DNA from: Natronomicrosphaera sp040876735
GTDB lineage: Bacteria > Planctomycetota > Phycisphaerae > Phycisphaerales > Phycisphaeraceae
Direction of reading: 5' to 3'
Assembly: GCA_040876735.1 (NCBI GenBank)
Contig: JBBDPC010000070.1
Coordinates: forward strand, 1-64,000
DNA: 64,000 nucleotides
Shown here: positions 17,981-25,975 of the stretch, in pieces
Position numbering within the stretch: the stretch's first letter is position 1
Layout of the letters: each line of letters begins with the position of its first letter
The notes under the pieces: model-generated
Seen by the model: the letters and a program-made list of their open reading frames with translations, nothing else
Told to the model about the DNA's origin: nothing
The model's database searches: none
Program-made: the position numbers and the translations under genes

Positions 17981-17998
17981 TGTAGTTCACATACTACA
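17981..17998. promoter_or_regulatory. Putative GntR/YtrA operator
   Basis: TGTAGT and ACTACA form a perfect 6-bp inverted repeat around a 6-nt spacer, 11 bp before the ATG of the GntR gene. Its position over the start region fits repression of the whole operon. Binding is inferred from position and the usual dyads of YtrA-type regulators. Confidence 0.65.
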
Positions 17999-18054
17999 GT
18001 TGTGTCAAGTCATCCGATTCGGTCTCGGCGTGGCGCCGGCTGAAGCAAGGCAGG

Positions 18055-18438
18055 CGGCGTGGGACGCTGCTGCAGATCCTTGGCGACAAGGGCGTGGTCA
18101 AGCGCCGCAAGCCGGGCCGGGAGTATCTTTACAGCCCCCGGGCTCGGCGCGAGCGGGCCGGGCAAAGTGCGATGGACAAGGCCGTGCAGACCTTCTTCGA
18201 CGGCTCGCTGGAAAAGGCGGTCAGCAGCTACCTCGCCCGGCGGAGCGTGGCACTGACGGACGAAGAACGTCAGCGGCTGAAGAAGATGATCGACGGCGAC
18301 CGCCCCGGCAAACGATATAGCCACTTGTTCAACGGCGACGAGGCAGCAGCGATCGGGAAACTGCCGGTGTTCGATATGGGCAGCACCGGCCTGCGGCTGG
18401 CGGCGGGCGCGGAAGTGCCAAGAAAAAACGCCGGTTAG
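18055..18438 (+). pseudogene. 5'-truncated BlaI/MecI-family repressor
   Basis: From 18055 the plus strand encodes the second half of a BlaI/MecI repressor: TLLQILGDKGVVKRRKPGRE (wing of the DNA-binding domain), then AVQTFFDGSLEKAVSSYLA and LTDEERQRLKKMI, the typical C-terminal dimerisation helices. The recognition helix and everything before it are missing. The sequence upstream (18000-18054) does not resemble the family and merges with the GntR operator. A GTG at 18094 could start a small product without a DNA-binding domain. No blaR1-type sensor gene is nearby. After the family's usual end there are about 35 extra residues, running into the tRNA terminator hairpin. Confidence 0.65.
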
Positions 18439-18460
18439 CATCCAAGGGCGCTAACCGGCG
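18422..18460 (-). terminator. Rho-independent terminator of tRNA-Met
   Basis: An 11-bp perfect stem (18429-18439 pairs with 18450-18460; arm CGCCGGTTAGC) with a 10-nt loop is followed, in the minus direction, by a T6 tract. It starts 4 bp after the tRNA 3' end. Confidence 0.88.
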
Positions 18461-18463
18461 CAA

Positions 18464-18535
18464 TGCCGACGGCAGGACTCGAACCTGCAACCTAGGGCTT
18501 ATGAATCCCTCGCTCTGCCGTTGAGCTACGTCGGC
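18464..18535 (-). tRNA. tRNA-Met (CAT)
   Basis: A cloverleaf can be drawn by eye: acceptor GCCGACG/CGTCGGC, D stem GCTC/GAGC, anticodon loop TTCATAA (anticodon CAT), T stem GCAGG/CCTGC with TTCGAGT loop, discriminator A. CCA is not encoded. The anticodon stem AGGGA/GCCCT has one A-G mismatch next to the loop. The fully paired first acceptor position argues for an elongator rather than initiator tRNA. A lysidine-modified tRNA-Ile cannot be excluded. Confidence 0.9.
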
Positions 18536-18707
18536 CCGGAGCACCGCATTTTAGGGAACCTGCCGCAACCTTCAAGCGCACCATTTTACCACGCCTCCGC
18601 CGGCCCCCGACGCCGCCCTGCTCACCTCCAGCCGCCTGCAAATCTTCACGGCCGGCCGAGGGGCTGGCCGATAGCGATTGATGGAACCGCGAGCGAGGGC
18701 AAGACGT

Positions 18708-19025
18708 ATGGCCAGATACAGGCACACGACGGAAATGGCGTGTCCTTACATCGACGACAACGACCCCCGCTGTGCCCATCGCTTCAGCCTCCGCCACCTG
18801 GAACAGGCGTTTCATGTCTGTGCCAACGGTGGCCATGCGTGCTGTCCGATCTACGAGCAAGTCTTGCGGGAGCAGCAGCAGCGTGAATGCACGACTGGCC
18901 TCACCATCACCCTCACCGTTGAAGGCCGGCAACCGGCTCCACGCCGTCTCCGGCTCGTCCCCCGCCCCGCCGCAGGCGACCGCCGGCGCGTCCTCGGCCT
19001 CCCGCTTCGAGCCACCGGTTCGTGA
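18708..19025 (+). CDS. Small Cys-rich conserved protein
   Basis: A 105-codon frame starting ATG at 18708 (AGGG upstream). The first 55 residues look like a real metal-binding-type domain: CPYIDDNDPRCAHRFSL, then FHVCANGGHACCPIY. Five Cys and two His are spaced as in small Zn or Fe-S modules. I have the impression that similar small proteins precede XerC/D genes in other planctomycetes. The C-terminal 45 residues overlap the recombinase gene in another frame and lose protein-like composition, so the functional part may be only the N-terminus. Role unknown. Confidence 0.55.
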   Translation: MARYRHTTEMACPYIDDNDPRCAHRFSLRHLEQAFHVCANGGHACCPIYEQVLREQQQRECTTGLTITLTVEGRQPAPRRLRLVPRPAAGDRRRVLGLPLRATGS

Positions 19026-19893
19026 GTTCCTCAGCTACTGCCGCATCGAGTGCGGCTTTGCCGACGCCACCATCTCCGCCTACGCCGGCGACCTGCGCGA
19101 CCTCTGGGTCTGGATGGTCGAGCAGCACCACGCCGCCTGGACCGACCTCACCCTCGACCGCATCGCCGGCCACCTGCTTTCGCTCCAGCACAAGGGCCTG
19201 GCGACCAGCTCCATCGCCCGCCACGTCGCCACCATCCGCGTTTTCGGCCGGTTCCTCGCCTCCACGCAACACCTGCCCCACGATCCCGCCGAGCAACTCA
19301 CCCAGCCCGCCGCCTGGCAGCGCTTGCCCACCGTCATGGGCCAGGAACAGGTGAAGAAGCTGCTCGCCAGTCCGCAACCCGACCAGCCGCTGGGCCTGCG
19401 CGACGCGGCGATGTTCGAGTTGCTCTACGCCGCCGGCCTGCGGGCGAGCGAACTGGCGAACATGGAAACGTCGCGCGTGCATCCGGAACTGGGCATCGTC
19501 CGCGTGATCGGCAAGGGCAACAAGGAGCGGATCGTTCCGGTCGGCAAGCCGGCGCTGGAGGCGATCGCTCGTTACCTGGAAGAGTCGCGGCCGAGCCTGG
19601 TGAAGTCGGCCGCGCCGACCGACGCGCTGTTCGTCTCGCGCACGGGCGGGCCGATCACACGGGTCGTGGTCTGGCAGGTGGTCAAGCGTCACGCCCGCCG
19701 GCTGGGCATGGGGCAGATCTACCCGCACATGCTCCGCCACTCGTTCGCCACCCACCTGCTCGCCGGCGGGGCCGACCTCCGCGTCGTCCAGGAGATGCTC
19801 GGCCACTCCAACCTCCAGACGACGCAGATCTACACCCACGTCGACCGCAGCCGACTCAAGGAAGTCATCACCCGCTTCCACCCCCGCCCGTGA
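18883..19893 (+). CDS. Tyrosine recombinase, XerC/XerD type
   Basis: A 336-residue site-specific recombinase. The N-terminal SAM-like DNA-binding domain begins near residue 42 (FLSYCRIECGFADATISAY). The catalytic domain carries the Arg in AAGLRASEL, Lys in GKGNKERIVPV, His-x-x-Arg in HMLRHSFATHLL, His in MLGHSNLQTT, and the nucleophile Tyr in IYTHV. All are present and in order. XerC/D resolve chromosome dimers at dif. With no phage or integron context this is likely the housekeeping enzyme. The start is uncertain: GTG at 18883 follows GGGAG, but this gives a 140-bp overlap with the Cys-rich gene and a low-complexity N-terminal 40 residues. Confidence 0.9.
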   Translation: MNARLASPSPSPLKAGNRLHAVSGSSPAPPQATAGASSASRFEPPVREFLSYCRIECGFADATISAYAGDLRDLWVWMVEQHHAAWTDLTLDRIAGHLLSLQHKGLATSSIARHVATIRVFGRFLASTQHLPHDPAEQLTQPAAWQRLPTVMGQEQVKKLLASPQPDQPLGLRDAAMFELLYAAGLRASELANMETSRVHPELGIVRVIGKGNKERIVPVGKPALEAIARYLEESRPSLVKSAAPTDALFVSRTGGPITRVVVWQVVKRHARRLGMGQIYPHMLRHSFATHLLAGGADLRVVQEMLGHSNLQTTQIYTHVDRSRLKEVITRFHPRP

Positions 19894-20532
19894 CCGGTGG
19901 CACCCCACCCCCTCCCCCTCCTGCCGCCGTTAACCCCTTCACAAACATATCTTACGCACCGACCGCCCCGGAGCTAGCCCGTCAACGGGTTCACAGGCGA
20001 GAAGCGCTTGCAACATGCAGTTCAACCGTCGGTTAGGGCGAATCCATCGGCTCGCCGGGGTGACAGGGGGGTAACTTAACCACGGAACGGAAAACGCGAG
20101 GCGGCCACGAAGAGACAAGATCCATCACGAAATACACGAAGGCGGAGAAGGACACGAAGCAGAGAGCAGAATCGCCTGTTGCCCAATACTTGATCGTCGG
20201 GCGGATCAAGCATCCGTCGTATGGGGGCTCCTTTCCGTCCGAGCCGGCTTCTGTGAAGCCGGGTGCGGGCGCAGCCCGCAGTCGTGCGCGTGACGTCCAC
20301 CTGCAACCTGCACGCCGCCCGGAAAGCGTGGGGCTATTGGGTTCACGCTCTCTTCTGACCGGATGTTTTTTTCCCTCTTTCCCTTCTCTCTTCTTTATGC
20401 TCTTCGCGCCTTCGTGTTCTTCGTGATGGGCCTTTCTCGACCCGGGCGAGAAATCCGGGCGTCTTCTATAGAAAGCCGACGCGCCAGGCGCATGCGCAGG
20501 AAGCTGAGGCGGGGCAAATAAATGCCGGTGGA
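19894..20532. other. Intergenic region with repeat copy
   Basis: A 640-bp stretch without a credible gene. It holds purine-rich text with reiterated CACGAAG/GAAGG words (20095-20160) and its complement (20375-20430), the kind of degenerate spacer that yields spurious His/Glu/Lys-rich translations, and a copy of a dispersed palindromic repeat at 20229-20285. Confidence 0.6.
20229..20285 (+). repeat. 57-bp dispersed palindromic repeat, copy 1
   Basis: Identical over 57 bp to 33599-33655. It contains two hairpins: CCGGCTTC/GAAGCCGG around TGT, and GCGGGC/GCCCGC around GCA. Weaker similarity to the other copy extends about 40 bp on each side. A REP/BIME-like element is the best description. Confidence 0.8.
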
Positions 20533-21468
20533 TCACTCTTCCGCGATGCGCAGCGCCTGGTTTTGCACCGTCTCATCCGTGCGCTGCGTGAGCGTCTGCT
20601 CGGGCATGCGGACGGTGACTTCGATGCTCGTGCGCTCCACGCTGTTGCGGCCCACGGCCTCGCGGCGCTGCAGGTCGAACAGCACCTGGGCCTGGCGGTC
20701 GCCCTGCGTGAGGCGGACGTTGATCGGCGGGGCGTCGGCGGGCAATTCCGAATCGTCGACTTCCAGTTCCAGCCGGTCTTCGATGAGCACGGTGGCGATG
20801 GGAATGCCTTCGATTTCGCCGACATCGTCGAGGCGGTAGGTCGCGCGATGGTGCATCGTGCCCGCTTCGTGATTCCAGGCGTGGCGGGTGTCCCACGTCT
20901 GGCCGGGCCGGGCGTTGGCGGGCGCGGCGACGAGCACCGCCAGCTCCGTGGCCGAGCGGAGGTAGTCGCGTTCGTCGGGGGCGAGTTGCTCGATCTCGAC
21001 CTGCTGGCGGATGGCGTCATGGCCGGCGACCGAGCGGATGCTGCCGTCGGCGGCGACATTGACGCGCAACGGCTGGCCGGTCATGGCGCGGAGGGCCTGG
21101 TGCATCGGCGGGATGTCGCCGGCGTCGCGGCGGGAGTCGATCGTCTGCTGCCCGCCTTCGTCGTCGGTGATGGCCATGCGCATCCAGTCGAGCGTCAGCG
21201 TGCAGGTGGCCGAGCCGTCGGCGGCGACGTCGTCGACGCGCCAGGTCATCTCGCCTTCGGTGACCATCACCATCTCCGCCTGCTGCGATTCGCCGGCCAC
21301 CGTCATGGTGGACTGGCGCTCGCGGCGTGACCACAGCTCATAACGCGCGGTCTGACCCGGCTGCCAGGCGGGACGCAGGTCGATCGCGGCCGGCGCGTCC
21401 TGTGCGGGGGCGGGCGCGATGAACGTGAGCAGGAGGAGGACGGCAAGTGGGAGGAAGTTGGGTTTCAT
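20533..21468 (-). CDS. Secreted protein of DUF6263-like type
   Basis: A 311-residue exported protein. The ATG at 21468 begins a clear signal peptide (MKPNFLPLAVLLLLTFIAPAPAQ). The mature part is beta-rich with WQPGQTARYELW and GEMTWRVDDVAADGSATCTL patterns that resemble DUF6263-like proteins, which sense or bind unknown ligands at the cell surface. No catalytic motif is visible. It may be the second gene of a pair with 21548-22153, although a 79-bp gap carrying a 23-bp palindrome separates them. Confidence 0.6.
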   Translation of the reverse strand: MKPNFLPLAVLLLLTFIAPAPAQDAPAAIDLRPAWQPGQTARYELWSRRERQSTMTVAGESQQAEMVMVTEGEMTWRVDDVAADGSATCTLTLDWMRMAITDDEGGQQTIDSRRDAGDIPPMHQALRAMTGQPLRVNVAADGSIRSVAGHDAIRQQVEIEQLAPDERDYLRSATELAVLVAAPANARPGQTWDTRHAWNHEAGTMHHRATYRLDDVGEIEGIPIATVLIEDRLELEVDDSELPADAPPINVRLTQGDRQAQVLFDLQRREAVGRNSVERTSIEVTVRMPEQTLTQRTDETVQNQALRIAEE

Positions 21469-21486
21469 GGTGGGACTTCTGGAGAT

Positions 21487-21509
21487 GCCCACGGATTGAA
21501 TCCGTGGGC
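21487..21509. repeat. 23-bp palindromic repeat, copy 1 of 3
   Basis: Arms GCCCACGGATT and AATCCGTGGGC (11 bp each) around a single G, followed by TTCGG. Identical copies at 26713-26735 and 27931-27953. All three lie in intergenic DNA. Confidence 0.9.
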
Positions 21510-21547
21510 TTCGGGGCGTTGTCTGACTTCTGACCTCTGCTTACCGT

Positions 21548-22153
21548 TCACCATCGCCGGGGCGGGTCATTGCCCATGAACTCGTTCCACTGGATGCGAA
21601 CGACGCGCCAGGGGGTGTCGTCGCCGGTGCGGCGCCAGTGCAGCGTCCAGACGCTGGGGGCGACCATGCCGGGGCTGTAGGTGCGCAGGTCGATGGCGCT
21701 TCGGCCGGTGTGGTCGCCGGTGGTTTCGACGCCGAAGTCGCGGATGATCTGGTCGTCGATGCCGTAGCGGTCGACGACGGTTTCAAGCTGGCGTCGCAGC
21801 GGCCCGGCCTCCAGCCAGACGTCGCCGTCCGGGCCGACGAGGACGACGTCGGGGCTGAGCAGGCGGTCGATGACGTCGAAGTCGGCAGGGGTGACGGTGG
21901 CCTGGACGAGGTCGCGGGTGTGGCGTTCGATCTGCTGGCGGTCGGTGGTGACGGACCAGGCGAGGGCGAACACGCCGCCGGCGACGAGGGCGAGGCCGAG
22001 CGCGACGTGGCCGACGACCGGCTGGTTGCGCTGGCGGGCGACGTAGCGGAGCAGGATCGCGCCGACGAGCAAGGCGACGACGAGGGGCCACGGCCGTTCG
22101 AGCAGCAGATGTTCCCACAGCGGCGGGGGTTGGAGGTTCACGCCCACGATCAT
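21548..22153 (-). CDS. Membrane-anchored NTF2/SnoaL-like protein
   Basis: A 201-residue protein with two N-terminal TM helices (WPLVVALLVGAILLRYVA and VALGLALVAGGVFALAW) followed by a domain with the NTF2-like pattern: a helix, LLSPDVVLVGPDG, then VWTLHWRRTG and WRVVRIQWNEF, where a small alpha-beta cone could bind a hydrophobic ligand. The ATG at 22153 lacks a strong ribosome-binding site, so the start could be slightly downstream. Divergent from the Maf gene at 22304 across about 150 bp that carries another palindrome (GTGCGACT-GA-AGTCGCAC). Confidence 0.6.
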   Translation of the reverse strand: MIVGVNLQPPPLWEHLLLERPWPLVVALLVGAILLRYVARQRNQPVVGHVALGLALVAGGVFALAWSVTTDRQQIERHTRDLVQATVTPADFDVIDRLLSPDVVLVGPDGDVWLEAGPLRRQLETVVDRYGIDDQIIRDFGVETTGDHTGRSAIDLRTYSPGMVAPSVWTLHWRRTGDDTPWRVVRIQWNEFMGNDPPRRW

Positions 22154-22303
22154 CGCCGGCCGGGCCGGGATGTTCAAGCGCGGGTGCGCGATCTTCCGAT
22201 AACCGGAGGGGTTAGAGAGCTTCCAAGGGGTGCTGGAGCCGTGCGACTGAAGTCGCACGGCCGCGTGGAGGGGCTCAGGTCCTCGGTCAATTTTCGAACC
22301 TTC

Positions 22304-24226
22304 ATGGCTGACGTGACGGATATTTTCGCGGCGAACCTGGCGGCCTTGCGGCGGACGGAGCCGGAACTGGCCGAGCGGCTGGAGCAGACCGAGCCGGCGG
22401 CGGTGACGTGGCATGCGAGCAAGGCGGGGCCCTGGAGCGCGACGGTGGAGCAGGAGGGTCGGCCGCTCTGGCTGGCGAGTCGGTTCGACCCGGCGCAGGA
22501 GGCGCAGCGGCTGGTGGGCGAGGTGGATTACGGGGCGGCGGCGGCGGTGGTGGTGATGGGGCTGGGGGTGGGGCATCACGTGCAGGCGGTGGCCGAGGCG
22601 GCGGGGGAGCGGACGCTGCTGGTGGTCTTTGAGCCGGACGCGCGGCTGCTGCGGGCGGTGCTGGAGAAGGTGGATCACACAAGCTGGCTGGGTCGGCCGA
22701 ACGTGGTGGTGGTCGCTGGAGAGGTGGATCGCTCGGCGTTCATGCAGCGGGCGGACCGCTATGCGGGCGTGCTGACGCAGGGCACGAAGCTGGTGACGCA
22801 CCCGCCGACGCGGCAGCGCGACCCGGCGGCGATTGCGCGTTTCAGCGAGATCGTGACGGACACGCTGGCGTTTTGCCGAACGAACGTGGCGACCGTGCTG
22901 GTGAACGCGGCGCGGACGTGCCAGAACCTGGCGAACAACCTTGGGCGGTATCACGCGGGGGAGACGATCGACGCATTAGAAGATGCGGCGAAGGGGTGGC
23001 CGGCGGTCTGCGTGGCGGCGGGGCCGAGCCTGGCGCGGAACGTGAAGCTGCTTTGCGACCCGGCGGTGCGGCGGAACGTGGTGGTGATTTCCGTGCAGAC
23101 GACGCTCAAGCCGTTGCTGGCCCACGGCATTCGGCCGGACTTCGTGACGGCGCTGGACTACTCGGCGATCAGCAAGCAGTTTTACGAAGGGCTGCCCCCC
23201 CTGCCGGACGTGACGCTGGTGGCCGAGCCGAAGGCGCACGCGGACGTGCTCGACGCGTTTCCCGGGCCGGTGCGCGTGCTCAAGAGCAGCTTCAACGATC
23301 AGGTGCTCGGCCCGCTCGCCCGGCCGCGACAGGGGCTGCCCAGCGGCGCGACGGTGGCGCACCTTTCGTTCTACCTGGCGCAGTTCCTCGGCTGCGATCC
23401 GATCGCGTTCATCGGGCAGGATCTCGGCTTTTCCGACGGCCTCTACTACAGCCCCGGTACAGCGGTGCATGACGTCTGGTCGCCCGAGCTGTCGCCGCTG
23501 AACACGCTGGAGATGATGGAGTGGACGCGCATCGCGCGCGGGCGGGCGACGCAGCGGCGGTTTGAAGACGTGCACGGCCAACCGATCTTCTCCGACGAAC
23601 AGATGATCACCTACCTCAAGCAGTTCGAGCGCGACTTTGCCAATGCGGAGCAGACGGTGATCGACGCGACAGAGGGCGGCATGGTCAAGGCGCACGTGAC
23701 CCGGCTGACGCTGGCCGAGACCTTGGCGCGGTATGCGACGCGGCCGGCGCTGGCAATGCCGGAAGCGCGGGCGGCACTGGACGGCGAGCGGTTGCGTGCG
23801 GTGCTGGCGTTGCTGGAGCAGCGAACGCGGGAGGTGCAGGAAGTGAAGCAGACCGGTCGGCGGACGGTGCCGCTGCTGAAGCAGATGATCGAGCACCAGC
23901 GCGACCGCGAGCGGGTGAACCAGTTGTTCGCACGCATCGACAAGCTGCGCAAGCGGGCGGACACGGACTTGCGGGACGCGTTTCAACTGGTGAACACGTT
24001 GAACACGGTGGGCGCGTTTCGGCGGGCGCGGGCGGACCGTGCGATCGCCATCGACCCCGCGGCCGGCTACGAACGACAGGCCCGGCAGATCGAGCGCGAC
24101 CTGGACAACGTCGACTGGCTGATGCAGGCGTGCGATGAAGCGCTGCGCATCTTCCACGAAGCGACGCAGCGCGTGCGCGGGCAGTTGGCGCAGACAACCA
24201 ACCCGCTGATGACCTCTGACTGTTGA
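22304..24226 (+). CDS. Maf-type motility accessory glycosyltransferase (MptE-like, DUF115)
   Basis: A 640-residue cytoplasmic protein. The central domain carries the DUF115/MptE-like signatures AVCVAAGPSLARNVKLL and LKPLLAHGIRPDFVTALDY and ends with GQDLGFSDGLYY. The N-terminal part includes VVVMGLGVGHHVQAV, a Rossmann-like motif. Maf proteins transfer nonulosonic acids such as pseudaminic or legionaminic acid onto flagellin, and the next three genes supply enzymes for activated nonulosonate, which supports the assignment. The ATG at 22304 lacks a clear ribosome-binding site. It runs into the following gene with a 4-bp gap. No flagellar genes are in the window. Confidence 0.85.
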   Translation: MADVTDIFAANLAALRRTEPELAERLEQTEPAAVTWHASKAGPWSATVEQEGRPLWLASRFDPAQEAQRLVGEVDYGAAAAVVVMGLGVGHHVQAVAEAAGERTLLVVFEPDARLLRAVLEKVDHTSWLGRPNVVVVAGEVDRSAFMQRADRYAGVLTQGTKLVTHPPTRQRDPAAIARFSEIVTDTLAFCRTNVATVLVNAARTCQNLANNLGRYHAGETIDALEDAAKGWPAVCVAAGPSLARNVKLLCDPAVRRNVVVISVQTTLKPLLAHGIRPDFVTALDYSAISKQFYEGLPPLPDVTLVAEPKAHADVLDAFPGPVRVLKSSFNDQVLGPLARPRQGLPSGATVAHLSFYLAQFLGCDPIAFIGQDLGFSDGLYYSPGTAVHDVWSPELSPLNTLEMMEWTRIARGRATQRRFEDVHGQPIFSDEQMITYLKQFERDFANAEQTVIDATEGGMVKAHVTRLTLAETLARYATRPALAMPEARAALDGERLRAVLALLEQRTREVQEVKQTGRRTVPLLKQMIEHQRDRERVNQLFARIDKLRKRADTDLRDAFQLVNTLNTVGAFRRARADRAIAIDPAAGYERQARQIERDLDNVDWLMQACDEALRIFHEATQRVRGQLAQTTNPLMTSDC

Positions 24227-24230
24227 ACCC

Positions 24231-25913
24231 ATGCCCACCATCGCCCTCATCGTGACTGACACGCAGCGCACCCGCCTGGGCCACCCGGCCCGGCTGGGCG
24301 ATGTGCTGGGCGGCGTCAACGTGCTCACGCACACGCTTCGCCGGGCGAGCGGGGTAGCGGCGGTGCGGCGGCTGGTGCTCGTGCATCCGCCGGGGCAGGC
24401 CGAGGCGGTGCGCACGCTGATGGGCGATGCGCGGTTCGACAAGCCGGTGCATCTGTTTGAGGCGGCGGCGGCCGAGCCGGGGGCGCAGGCGCATGATGCG
24501 CGGTGGGTGGCGGCGCGGAGATGGGCGGTGACGGCATGGCGCGGCGGACTGGGCGGCGCGACGGTGTATGACGAGTTGCTGCCTGCCGCGCCGCTGGCCG
24601 ACGCGATGCGGGCGCATGAGGCGACCTCGGCGTTGCTGCTGCGGGCCGAGTGGTGCCTGTTCGACCCGGCACTGGCGGCGAGCCAGCTTGCGCTGCACCT
24701 CGAGCAGCCCGACGCGTACAAGCTTTCGTTCACGCAAGCGCCGCCGGGGCTGTCGGGGCTGGTGGCGCATCGCGACGTGATCGGCCGGCTTGTTGAGAGC
24801 GGCGCGGCGTTCGGCACGGGGCTGGGCTACCAACCGCGACGGCCGCAGGGCGACCCGATCACACGCGAGCTGAACCGACCGGTGCCGCCGAGCGTGCGCG
24901 ACACGTACCGCCGATTCGTCTACGACACGCCGCGCAGCATCGACCTGCTGCGCACCATCGCCGACCGGCTGGGCGATGCGCTGCCGACCGCCGACGCCGT
25001 GGCCGTCACCGATGCCGCCCGCGCCGTCGAAGCCGATGACGCCGACTGGCCGTGGCGCTGCCTGCCGCAACAGGTGACGCTGGAGCTGACGCCGCGGCGC
25101 GCTGTCACTGGCCCGATCACGCCGCACCACCATGTCGCCTTCGACCGGCCGGACCTCGACGTCGACCTCGCCCGCCGCATCATCGACCAACTGGCCGACC
25201 CCGCGGCCGCCGGCGACGTGGCGCTGCGCCTCGGCGGGTTGGGTGATGCGCTGCTGCATCCGCAATGGGACGCGATCGTCGCCGCGGCGCAAGAGGCGGG
25301 GGTGATGAGCATCGGCGTCGACACCGACCTGCTTTGCGACCGCGCCACGCTCGACCGGCTGCTGGCGTTGCCGATCGACCTGCTCACCGTCCGCCTCAAC
25401 GCCGACACCGCCGCGACGTACAGGGCGGTCATGGGCGACGACCGTTTCGAGCAGGTGGCGGAAAACCTGCAATACCTGTTCGACCGTCGGCGTGAGGCAC
25501 TGGCGGCCGGCCGATCGCCGGTGAAGTGGATCGTGCCCCGGCTGGTGAAGACGGCGGAGACGCTGGCGGACATGGAAAGTTTTTTCCAGCGTTGGATGAT
25601 GATCGAAGGGCATGCCGTGATCGAGCCGGCGCAGTCGGGCGGCGGGTTGATACCGGAGCAGAGCCCGGTGCCGATGGCTCCGCCGCACCGTCGGCCGTGC
25701 CGGCAGATGGCGGGCCGGATGACGATTTTGAGCAACGGTCAGGTCGCGTTGTGCGACCAGGACTGGCAGGGCCAGGCGGCGCTGGGCGAAGCGCAGACGG
25801 CGACGTTGCTGGCGATCTGGCAGCGCATGGCCGGGCCGGCGGCACAGCATGCGGCCGGGCGCTTTGACGCGTTGCCGTTGTGTGCACGTTGCAGCGAATG
25901 GCATCGGCCGTAG
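24231..25913 (+). CDS. Cytidylyltransferase-like domain fused to degenerate radical SAM/SPASM protein
   Basis: A 560-residue protein in the Maf operon. Residues about 1-220 resemble SpsF/NeuA-type nucleotidyltransferases (TRLGHPARLGDVLGGVNVLT). Residues about 280-470 follow the radical SAM fold (VTLELTP, LRLGGLGDALLHPQW, LLTVRLNADTAATYRAVMG), but the CxxxCxxC that binds the Fe-S cluster is replaced (RRAVTGPITPHHH). The end is a SPASM-like module: PCRQMAGRMTILSNGQVALC and LPLCARCSEW retain its Cys residues. Radical chemistry is therefore doubtful, and the protein may bind a cluster only through the SPASM Cys. Likely linked to glycan biosynthesis by position. Function not assignable. Confidence 0.6.
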   Translation: MPTIALIVTDTQRTRLGHPARLGDVLGGVNVLTHTLRRASGVAAVRRLVLVHPPGQAEAVRTLMGDARFDKPVHLFEAAAAEPGAQAHDARWVAARRWAVTAWRGGLGGATVYDELLPAAPLADAMRAHEATSALLLRAEWCLFDPALAASQLALHLEQPDAYKLSFTQAPPGLSGLVAHRDVIGRLVESGAAFGTGLGYQPRRPQGDPITRELNRPVPPSVRDTYRRFVYDTPRSIDLLRTIADRLGDALPTADAVAVTDAARAVEADDADWPWRCLPQQVTLELTPRRAVTGPITPHHHVAFDRPDLDVDLARRIIDQLADPAAAGDVALRLGGLGDALLHPQWDAIVAAAQEAGVMSIGVDTDLLCDRATLDRLLALPIDLLTVRLNADTAATYRAVMGDDRFEQVAENLQYLFDRRREALAAGRSPVKWIVPRLVKTAETLADMESFFQRWMMIEGHAVIEPAQSGGGLIPEQSPVPMAPPHRRPCRQMAGRMTILSNGQVALCDQDWQGQAALGEAQTATLLAIWQRMAGPAAQHAAGRFDALPLCARCSEWHRP

Positions 25914-25958
25914 CCGCGCAGCGCACGCGGAGCGCGCTCCGCGTGCGCTGCGCGGCTA
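25911..25958. repeat. 48-bp perfect palindrome without loop
   Basis: Two 24-bp arms (25911-25934 and 25935-25958) are exact reverse complements with no spacer. The stop codon of the preceding gene (TAG, 25911-25913) forms its left end, and the next gene starts 18 bp after it. In RNA it would form one very stable GC hairpin, so it may end or dampen transcription into the next gene. Confidence 0.9.
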
Positions 25959-25975
25959 ATTGAAGGAATGGACTG

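Noticed and set aside
18492..18932. Minus-strand frame across the tRNA and the Cys-rich protein
   Set aside because: It runs through the tRNA-Met gene and has no domain.
19894..20532. CRISPR-like reiteration of CACGAAG words
   Set aside because: Words are short, irregular and without uniform spacers.
20033..20536. Minus-strand frame with His/Glu/Lys-rich text
   Set aside because: Typical spurious translation of degenerate intergenic repeats. No ribosome-binding site and it contains the 57-bp repeat.
22239..22256. Palindrome GTGCGACT-GA-AGTCGCAC between divergent genes, considered as an operator
   Set aside because: Single copy, layout similar to the other dispersed palindromes, so a repeat remnant is as likely. 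Not enough to call a regulatory site.
21638..22303. Upstream extension of the Maf gene
   Set aside because: It covers the antisense of the NTF2-like gene and has Gly/Asp/Val-rich shadow composition. The conserved Maf text begins near 22304.
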